This document shows positions 46,203 through 56,300 of a stretch of 64,000 nt of DNA, in pieces (position 1 is the first letter of the stretch; each line of letters begins with the position of its first letter). The notes beneath the pieces were generated by a model, which saw nothing but the letters and a program-made list of their open reading frames with translations, searched no databases and was not told the origin of the DNA. Both the position numbers and the translations under genes were made by a program. The DNA is from Mesostigma viride. Taxonomy: Eukaryota; Streptophyta; Mesostigmatophyceae; Mesostigmatales; Mesostigmataceae. The stretch spans positions 62,001 through 126,000 of the forward strand of contig RPFO01000253.1 of NCBI GenBank assembly GCA_009746045.1. The letters run 5' to 3'.

Positions 46203-49021
46203 ATGGAGGTTAAATTATACACCGACAGAGCTGAGCGAGAAAAATATGAGAGCTTGGCGGATTTGTTCGCGATTATCAAAACTACAGAAAAGCTGGAGCG
46301 AGCGTACGTCAGAGACGCAATTACTCCCCAGCAGTACGAGCCGGCCTGCTACGACCTTATTGCAAAGGCAGGTGTTCGCCCCCTTTGCTCTTCCCGCATA
46401 CCACCGCCACCTCGCTTCTCCTTGCCCCCCCGCCCCGGCGACAGCTTAAACCAGAAAAGCTGACACCCATCTGCACGGCCTTGCCCAACCTACCCCTTTG
46501 CCTGCTCTCCATGCACATGCACACTTCAAAATATTCACATCAAACTACGTCACCTTGCCCACGCTACTCCACTAGCCTGCGCTTGCCCTCATGTTCTCTT
46601 TGTTCCCACGCACCAGCAGCAGCCCGCCCAAGGTGTAATGCAGGCAGTCATCGACACAAGTATTCAACGTTGCGCCCTCCCCCCCCCCCCTTGCCTCCTC
46701 TCCATGCACACTTAACAGTTCGAATCACTAAAACAGAGGGTCAAAACTCCACCATCTTGCCCACCCTTCTCGCCCTTTTTTATCTTTTTATCCCACCCAT
46801 CGGCAAATTTCCAAGACACTGAGCATGCGCTCGATTACACAACAAGATGACATCAACATTTTCCTAATCCAACCCCGTAGATTGCCCCCCCCCCCCCTGC
46901 CCCCCCCCCCAACGCCCCCCACCCCCGTTTTGCCTTCTCTCCAACCTCATGCAACAGTACAAGACGATTGCCCCACTTGCCTCCTCCCTTGCCTCCCCTT
47001 CCCTTATGTTCCCTTCGACCCTATGGCCCGCGACGTTTTAACAGCTCAAGCAGTCGCTAGACACCTATACATGATGCTGCCCGCCCCCCATCCACCACAT
47101 GCCTTTTTTCCATGCACGTCCATTATTCAATACGCTAAAACAGACGCTCTCCTCCCCTTTTCCCCTTATCGCTCTGCCTCTCCTGCCGTTATGTCCCCTT
47201 CGACTCTACCACATGTGACAGTTCGATACACTGAAACAGACGATTAGTTACACAGTTACATGATCTTGACCCCTCAGCCCCCCCCCCCCCCCTGGCATCC
47301 TCTCCATACAGGGCCAACAGTTCAGAAAGCTAACGTGCATGCTTACTCCAATTCAACCACCTTTCCCATCCTACCTGGCTACCCCCTTGCCTCCCCTGCC
47401 CCTTGTGTTGCTACCCTCTTCCTCCCCTGCCCGTTGTGTTCCGCTGGGTGACAGTTCAAGACGCTGAAGCAGACACTCAACTACACAACGGACGACGTTC
47501 AGCACTTCATGTCTGAGTACAACATGCGGTGCCCCGCCGCCGCCAACCGGCTGCTGGTCTCCACCGTGCCCGCCACGCTGGAGCATGCGAGGCCCAGGCC
47601 GGCGGACGCCACCGCGCTCAACGTGGCCGAGGCCGTGCAGGTGGGTGCCGGCATCCGTCACGCAGGTGGCTGGATTGTGGACTTGCAGCGTGCATTTGGC
47701 GCATTGTGATGGCGCTGGATGGCGGTGTCCCCCTCTTGTTGGCATCCGCCACGCAGGCATGCGGGCCGTGTGCTTGTGTGAAACAGGTCGTCTGCTTGTG
47801 TGAATTGGGTTGTGTGCTTTTGTGAAACAGCCAAACAGGAAATACGTTACTTGGGTATGAAGCGTCCACGGGGGTCCAGGGTGGTGGCACTGCGGGGCGT
47901 TTACCGCGTGCTTCACCTCGGCACGTGCATGGTTTCATTCCTAGTTAGAGATACATTGTAGTTGGATTAGAACATTTATATTAGAACAGTTATATTAGAA
48001 CAGTCGGGGACCTTGACACCTGTGGCTGCGCGTTGTCGGACGCTCTGTGACTTTGCAACGATGTTCTCCGCCTATGCATGGTGCTCCTGGGGTAGGGTGC
48101 GGGGTGGCCAGAGTATGTTGTTTCCTGGATGAATTCGGGGGGGGGGGCAGGGGGGCTGAGTGGTGGGCTGGGGGGGGGGGGTGGATGCATTTTCTCTAAT
48201 GGAGAGTGGGAGGGGTGCTGATGTTATGGACTTTTGGGGGGGCGCGTAAACACAAGGGGGTGCGGGTATGGGCGAATGGGGTATGGGTGTTGTTGGGGGC
48301 GTGCCTTCTTGTCAGATTCCCCCTTCCCTCACGCTATCATTCATACATCCCAGTGCCAGGGCCATTTTGTTTCTTATTCGGTACGTACCGGGCCCGATCC
48401 GCCTACACAATTCAATGTGTCCCCTGCCCCATGCACCGTGTCGCAGATGTGCCCTTTCATTTGGCCTCGCTGCAGCACTTCATCATTGGCCACAATCCGC
48501 GGGCCGGCTTTATGCTCGCATTTCCCCGCAACGCCTTGTGCATACCGTCACCCCTTCCCCTTTCTTGCAGCACTTAATCACTGCACTTGCTGACCCGTTT
48601 GTTTGCTTGCACTCCCTTCCCACTTTTGGCCCACTTGCAGCAGTTTATTACTACGATGGATCGCCCATTTGCTGCCCTGTCTTATCCTGGCATCCACCCC
48701 TCACTGTCTCGTGTATACCCCTCCCTCTTTGGCCGCTTGCAGCATTTCATCACCGCGATGGACAACCTGCGCTTGAACATGGTGGCGGTGGACCAGGTGT
48801 ACCCGCTGCTCAACGATCTGCTCCAGTCGCTCTATAAGGTTCCGCAGCTGCCACCCAATTTTGAGGGGCGGGAAAAAGTCAAGGGGTGGATCGCCACACT
48901 TAGCAACATGCGGGCCAGCGACGAGCTGACAGAGAGCCAAGTGAGGGAGATGCTGTTCAACCTGGATAACGCGTATAACGCGTTCATGTCAGCACTGAAC
49001 CTGCCCACGGCGGCGCACTGA
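46203..49021 (+). CDS. VPS28: VPS28, ESCRT-I subunit
   Basis: VPS28 is a core ESCRT-I subunit: its N-terminal part joins the ESCRT-I core and its C-terminal four-helix domain contacts ESCRT-II or ESCRT-III during multivesicular-body sorting. Exons 46203-46367, 47455-47640 and 48743-49021 give 209 residues, close to the usual 210-240. The N-terminal hallmark MEVKLYTDRAEREKYESLAD is present, followed by ERAYVRDAITPQQYEPACYD. The C-terminal domain (118-209) has HFITAMDNLRLN, LPPNFEGREKVKGW and ASDELTESQVREMLFNL. Only an AAG/GCAGGT donor keeps exon 1 in frame with exon 2, so intron 1 appears to be GC-AG. Both introns contain decayed copies of the next exon's start. TGTAA at 49240-49244 is a plausible poly(A) signal. 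Confidence 0.92.
46525..47454 (+). repeat. Decayed copies of the exon 2 splice acceptor in VPS28 intron 1
   Basis: The real exon 2 starts at 47455 (ACAG, then TTCAAGACGCTGAAGCAGAC). Similar junction-like stretches start near 46525, 46719, 46809, 46958, 47126, 47222 and 47321. Examples: AACAG then TTCGAATCACTAAAACAGAG at 46719; GACAG then TTCGATACACTGAAACAGAC at 47222; AACAG then TTCAGAAAGCTAACG at 47321. The copy at 46809 also carries the later CTCGATTACACAACAAGATG. Spacing is 90-194 bp and each is preceded by a C/T-rich tract, often with TGCCTCC or CTCTCCATGCA. Confidence 0.75.
48476..48742 (+). repeat. Decayed copies of the exon 3 splice acceptor in VPS28 intron 2
   Basis: The real exon 3 starts at 48743 (CTTGCAG, then CATTTCATCACCGCGATGGA). 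Three earlier copies: CTGCAG then CACTTCATCATTGGCC at 48476, CTTGCAG then CACTTAATCACTGCACTTGC at 48571, and CTTGCAG then CAGTTTATTACTACGATGGA at 48641. Each follows a polypyrimidine tract and retains an intact AG. The last is in frame with exon 3 (102 bp, no stop). Confidence 0.85.
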
Positions 49022-50365
49022 TCTCGTTCACCAAATGAGGGGCCTGGGGGGAAACTGGGTGGGGAAGGGACGGAAAGGAGTCAGTGAGGGTCATTATTCC
49101 AACCAGGACATGAAAGGAAATCAGTGCGGGCGATCGACGTACAGAGAGGATACTGCTCGCGGAGCGCGCATGAGACTTAAACCAGTGCTCACAGGGCCTG
49201 GTTGTACATAATTCAGAACAAGAGGATACCTTCCAGTTCTGTAAAATCGGAATCCCGCCACCTGAGGGGCGTTTTTTTAGTAGAGACAACTTTTTTTATT
49301 ATAGACCACTTTGTTTGTTTCTCTGTAGTTAGAAGGGTCATCAAGCAGGTGATTTGGGGCCATGTAGTGGCAGACTAGGCTTGCCTTGGCACGTCACTTG
49401 AGGCTTCCATGTGTCATGGCCATGGGATGCTAGATCCATGCGCAGATGACTTTCTGGAGGATGACCTCAGGCTGCCAGGCTGGTCCCAGGGTTGAAGGGA
49501 GGCGCCTGGATACGTCCCCGGGACGTGCCCAGGACGAGGGGTGTAATGGCTGCATACTGATGACTGCGTGCTGAGGACCGAACATGGCAGCCCACATCGC
49601 AGGTTGCAAACTTTTCTCGAACTTCTGGTACAGATGGCTGGTCAAATTCATTTGCCCTTCCAAAAAGACAAGGCAACCAGGCCTAGACTGCAAATTCAAA
49701 CATGCAGTTGAGAATGTTCTCATAGAGAAAACATATATATATGGATCGAATTCAAGGTTCTGCATGCAAGTTTGGTTTTACTTCAGTAGTCCTTATGCAT
49801 GTCTTTACAGCGCGCCACACACAAAAGAGAATATGCACTGCCTTTCCTGGGGTACATTCTACAAGATCGATGTACAACTCAACTGCATGTGTAGTGTGTA
49901 CAATATATGCGCTTTGCAGACCATCAGTACGTACAGAGCTTGATTGTGCAGGTCCCGTTAGTAAGGGCATGTACCTGCATGTGTCACGACATGCGCTTAA
50001 TCCCGCTGTGGTTCCAAAACGCAAAAATCGCTTTGCAAACTAGCATGTAGTTCGAGACTTTATACGTTCTACTTGCGTGTACGGCGGGTGATGTATCTAC
50101 AAGGTATAGATTACAAGCCCAACAGGTGGGGCATGCATGGGCTTCAATCATGCAATGCACACAAGGCCCCTAACGCACCCATGACAATGACTGCATCAGC
50201 GCCGGTGAGTGTGCATGGAGGGCATCACCAGCTCAATAGGAACCATGGGCTGCATTTCAAGTCCTGGCCATTTGGGCCACCATCACAAACAAAATGAACG
50301 GGAGACGGATACCGGCAGCGCATGCCCGTCCGTAAAAGGTGGGATTTCCAACGTCCCGCATTGCT
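49022..50365. other. Convergent intergenic region
   Basis: Between the 3' ends of VPS28 (+) and the coiled-coil gene (-). TGTAA at 49240-49244 is a candidate VPS28 poly(A) signal. No gene or transposon was recognised in the rest. Confidence 0.4.
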
Positions 50366-53300
50366 CTACACTCCAGCTTTATCTCCCTTTCCCACACCCT
50401 TGTGCGTCTTTCCCTCGGCCTTCCATACCTCCTCTGCCACCAACTCTTCCAGCTGCTTCTCGTCAGCCGTCTCTTCCAGCTGCCACGCCTCCCCTGGCGC
50501 CTGTACCTCCTGGCCCTGCCCCTGCCCCTGCCCCTGCACTGGCTCCTCCCCTGCCTCTCCTCCTTGCTGGACCCCTGCGTTCTCGCCATCCTGTGCGGTG
50601 CCCTGCTCTTGGGCCAGCTCCTGCCCCACCTCCCCTTGGCTGGCACCCACGTCCCCACCCTGCTCCTCCCCTCCCTGCTCCCCTCCCTGCTCCCCCCCTC
50701 CTTGAGACTCCTCGCCTTGCTGCTCCACCCCAACCTGTTCTTCGGCCGCCGATGCTTGCACCTGCTCTGCCACGCCTTCTGCTTGCGAGTCAAACGGCGC
50801 AGCGGCCTCCGATCCATCCTCCAACGGTGCTGCCTGCAATGCCTCCTCACCCTCGCCCGCCCCCTGCGGCTCACCCTGGCTGCCATCCTCGGGCACCTGT
50901 TGTTCCTGGGCGTCCGTGCCTGCGGTATCTGCCAGGGACATGCCCTCGGACAGGGCGGCCTGCTGGCCGGCATCTTCTGCAGGCACCGCCCCCGACGTCT
51001 GGATGGATGCAGACAAACGCGGGGGCAACGCACCCGTGAAACCATGCAAAACGAGCACTCAATCATTGACCTGTTTTTGAAGAGGGAGAGTGCAGTGACC
51101 ATTGTAACCCACCAGGCTAAATGGCATGGAAGAAAAGGAGTTATGAGACTGCAAGGTCACTCCCCTACAACAACAGGAGTGCGCAGCACAGGTAAGAAGC
51201 AAGGGCAGTTCATACCTGAAGTCACATCCACCGCGTGAGGCATAAAATATAGAACAATTCTGACTGAAGTTCACCTCATCGGTTGGGGCAGGCACTGGCA
51301 GCTCCTTCATAGTGCCCGTGGTCTCATCAAAATCGAGTGTCTGCGATGGCATGCAGACAAGAAGGCAGGGGGGGAGCAAGAACAGCGCCCTTTAGTGACG
51401 CAGCAGCGACGTGCAAATGTGAAACCAAACGGATAAGGCATAAGTGGATGACCAAAACAAAGCAAAAACTAAGCACATTGCACAGTGGGAACGAGGCTGA
51501 CTGTGGAAAACAGTACTCGACCGCGGATGTGGCAGCAAGCTGGCATGGCGATCCGAAGGCACCAAGCCAAAGGCACCAAGCCAAAGGCACCAAGCCAAAG
51601 GCACCAAGCAAAAGGCACCAAGCTAAGGGGATTTAAAGTGACTGATCCACAGGCACCGAGCAAAAGAGATACTCACCGGGAGCCGCGCCTTCTGCGCCGT
51701 GACCAGCGCCTGAGGAGGCGGAGCGTGGCCGGCGCGCCGTACCATACATGGGACGAGACAAGGCAGCCACCCACGATGTATTGAAGCAGTTACAACAAGG
51801 ATAGGCACAGGGAGGCAAGGCAACAGAAACACGTTGTCAGTGCTCACCGAATGGCCATGTTGCGGTGGCTACTAGCGCACCGGTGCCCTGAAGCTTCGCC
51901 ATACTTGCCTTTTGCACACGGTGGTGGAGACAACTGTTGCTGGACGTGAAAATTTGGTCCGTTTGTGTGCAGCGGTTTTTAGGCCGTCAAATTGTGACCG
52001 AACCAGACGTGGTCCACACCAGCAAGCATGCCTGCGGCTCCCCACGATAGCAATGGAAGGGAAACTGCTGGCTCCACCGCCAGCAAACCCAGCGATGCAG
52101 CAAGTGGCGTGGTGCAGGGTCGATGCCTGGTAGAGCCATGTTTACCTGCTCCATGGGTACTCTGCCGCAGTGTCTTACTTTTGAGATGGGGAATAATGGC
52201 GAACTGCGGCCAAGGGGATCCATGCCAGTGAGTGTACTAGCAGGCAGGGGCCAGTTACTACAGTAGCTATCATGCCAGTTACTACAGTAGCTATTGTGCC
52301 AGTTACTACAGTAGCTATCATGCCAGTTACTACAGTAGCTATCATGCCAGTTACTACAGTAGCTATCATGCCAGTTACTACAGTAGCTATCATGCCAGTT
52401 ACTACAGTAGCTATCATGCCAGTTACTACAGTAGCTATCGTGCCAGTTACTACAGTCGCTATCATGCCAGTTACTACAGTAGCTATCATGCCAGTTACTA
52501 CAGTAGCTATCGTGCCAGTTACTACAGTAGCTATCGTTCCAGTTACTACAGTAGCTATCATGCCAGTTACTACAGTAGCTATCGTGCCAGTTACTACAGT
52601 AGCTATCATGCCAGTTACTACAGTAGCTATTATGCCAGTTACTACAGTAGCTATCATGCCAGTTACTACAGTAGCTATCATGCCAGTTACTACAGTAGCT
52701 ATCGTTCCAGTCACTACAGTAGCTATCGTTCCAGTTACTACAGTAGCTATCATGCCAGTTACTACAGTAGCTATTATGCCAGTTACTACAGTAGCTATCA
52801 TGCCAGTTACTACAGTAGCTATCGTTCCAGTTACTACAGTAGCTATCGTTCCAGTTACTACAGTAGCTATCATGCCAGTTACTACAGTAGCTATTATGCC
52901 AGTTACTACAGTAGCTATCGTTCCAGTTACTACAGTAGCTATCGTTCCAGTCACTACAGTAGCTATCGTGCCAGTTACTACAGTAGCTATCATGCCAGTT
53001 ACTACAGTAGCTATCGTGCCAGTTACTACAGTAGCTATCATGCCAGTTACTACAGTAGCTATTATGCCAGTTACTACAGTAGCTATCATGCCAGTTACTA
53101 CAGTAGCTATCATGCCAGTTACTACAGTAGCTATCATGCCAGTTACTACAGTAGCTATCATGCCAGTTACTACAGTGGCTATCATGCCAGTTACTACAGT
53201 AGCTATCATGCCAGTTACTACAGTAGCTACTATGCCAGTTACTACAGTAGCTATCATGCCAGTTACTACAGTGGCTATCATGCCAGTTACTACAGTAGCT

Positions 53301-56300
53301 ATCATGCCAGTTACTACAGTAGCTATCATGCCAGTTACTACAGTAGCTATCGTGCCAGTTACTACAGTAGCTATCATGCCAGTTACTACAGTAGCTATCA
53401 TGCCAGTTACTACAGTAGCTATCATGCCAGTTACTACAGTAGCTATCATGCCAGTTACTACAGTAGCTATCATGCCAGTTACTACAGTAGCTATCATGCC
53501 AGTTACTACAGTAGCTATTATGCCAGTTACTACAGTAGCTATCATGCCAGTTACTACAGTAGCTATCATGCCAGTTACTACAGTAGCTATCGTTCCAGTT
53601 ACTACAGTAGCTATCATGCCAGTTACTACAGTAGCTATTATGCCAGTTACTACAGTAGCTATCATGCCAGTTACTACAGTAGCTATCGTGCCAGTTACTA
53701 CAGTAGCTACCATGCCAGTTACTACAGAAGCTATCATGCCAGTTACTACAGTAGCTATCGTGCCAGTTACTACAGTAGCTATCATGCCAGTTACTGCAGT
53801 AGCTATCATGCCAGTTACTACAGTAGCTATCGTGCCAGTCACTACAGTAGCTATAGTGCCAGTTACTACAGTAGCTATCATGCCAGTTACTACAGTAGCT
53901 ATCATGCCAGTTACTACAGTAGCTATCATGCCAGTTACTACAGTAGCTATCATGCCAATTACTACAGAAGCTATCATGCCAGTTACTACAGTAGCTATCG
54001 TGCCATTTACTACAGTAGCTATCGTTCCAGTTACTACAGTAGCTATCATGCCAGTTACTACAGTAGCTATCATGCCAGTTACTACAGTAGCTATCATGCC
54101 AGTTACTACAGTAGCTATTATGCCAGTTACTACAGTAGCTATCATGCCAGTTACTACAGTAGCTATTATGCCAGTTACTACAGTAGCTATCATGCCAGTT
54201 ACTATAGTAGCAGAGACTATGTGACGGCTGAAGCCGCACTGCACCATCTCCACAACGATGTAGAAGTCACGCCAGGACGAGCGGGCGAAAGATGCTCTCT
54301 TGGCAACACTACACAAGTAAAGTAAGGTTCACCATGCATGCTTCTAACTAGATGGCGGGAGGGATCAGCCTCTTCTCCTGACGGAAACGCATGCCTTAAT
54401 CCCACCGGCGGTGGACACGTCCGCAGCGCCCCACCTCAATCTTGGAGACACATGAAGCGTGGAACCTCGCTTCGGCCGCCTGCACGCGCGCCAGAATCTC
54501 TTTCTGCGCACACAGAAGACGACGAGTAGAGAACAGGCAAGGGCCCGGGACATGCGCATGCAATGGAAACAGCCGCATGCGAACCTAGTGAGAAACCACT
54601 TGAGCTCCTGTGCATGCGTCTGTGCATCAGACCGTTCACGCCAGCTCCCCAGCCATGCTGTTGCAGCGATGCATCCCCTGAGCATGCTGGCCGGCCACCA
54701 TGCATAGAGCGAGCAAGAAAAACCATGTGAAGCAGTCACGCGCTCTTGAGAAAAGAGGACTATGTGCATAACAGTACCCGCTTCCCCCTCCCGGCAGTAC
54801 CTGCCTTCCCGTCCCCTACCCACCAGGATGTATACACTTGCCTCAGCTCCCCCCCGCCTCCCCCACCCCCACCCGGGTCCTCCCCTCCTCCTACCTCTCC
54901 AAGCCTTCCCCCCCTCATCGCTACGTCGTTTCCGCTCTCCTGTAATGTCCTTGCTGAAGTTTCCCCAATACACCACCTGCATCGGCTTTGGCCCCCGATA
55001 CCTACCCTCCCTTCCCTAAGAACACCTCCTGCCCTCCTTTCACGTCTCTTGCCCTCTTTCCTCACCTCTTGCCCTCCGGTCACATCTCATTCACTAACGT
55101 ACCTCTCCTCGATCCGCGACAAGCTTCTTGCACATCTCCTCCATCCGCTTGGGCTTCCCCTTCTTGCACTCCTCCAGCTGCGATTGGACGCTCTCCATCT
55201 TGCTGTGCCACTTCTTGCTCTCAGCCTGAACCTTCTTCAACTCAGCCTTTGGGTTCGGGCACGCGCACGTGCCCCTGGTGAGGGGGGAAGGACAAAAGGC
55301 ACAGGGGCAGCGGGGCATATTCACGGCGCACTTCAGCATGCTGCACATTATAAGTTCTTGCTGAAGAGATATCCAACGGCTTGGGAGGGGTCACAGGCAA
55401 CTCAGAAGTCTGAACGGGAAGCTGATGAGGGGTATGCCACAGTATAGTCTTATGGGAATGTGTGAAGCGAAGTGCTGAAGGACCTGAGTAGCAAGTAGTG
55501 ACCCATTCGATGATGCCATCAACCGGGTGAATACTATCAACACATGCACATGGGGTCATCGTGCGCCCATCTCTTGCCCTCACGAAGGAGAGGCCACGAG
55601 ACACCACACGTGTGCCCCAGCAGCAAACCCACGTGTCGATAGAACTGAACAAGCCACTGAGCAAGAAACTATTGCATTACACTCTACAATACATATGAAC
55701 TACAAGGCACACACCCAACCCAACCCAACCCACATGTTGCACTCAAAGAGCTGCTGCCGTGTTGCACTCACACTCTATACTGTAGGACACACACACTCTA
55801 TACACCGCAGGACACACGGTTTACTATGCAGACTACTATGCACCCACATGTTGCACTCGTAGAGCTGCTTCTCCAGCACCGCCACCGCATTGGCCTTGTT
55901 GGCCACGTCGCGCTCGTGAGTCACCTTCTGCAGGTTGTGCAGGCGGACCTGCTCGTCCAGGCTGTTCTTGAGGCTCTGCACACGGTCCCGCAGGCTGTGC
56001 AGCTCACGGTCCAGCTGCTCCTCCCATTTGAGATCCCAGGCCTCCCTGCGGGCAGGAGTCGGGGAAAAGTTGAAAACATGAGCCATGGGAACATGATGGA
56101 CCACATAACTGAAAATCTTATGGAAAGTAGGGGTAAAAAATGACATACAGATGCAACAGCACATCAAGATCGACAAAAATGTGGGACAGTGAACGAGACG
56201 TCACAAACGTAAGAGGTAAGCACTGTGAAGGATGTGTCAAGGGCAATGAAGGCATCAGATGCGCATGGCCGCATGGCGGCAGGGCGGCAGGGCGGCAGGG

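Noticed and set aside
51987..54316. Long frames of 650-750 codons on both strands
   Set aside because: They arise from the 24-bp tandem repeat, whose period is a multiple of three; the region lies in an intron of a better supported gene.
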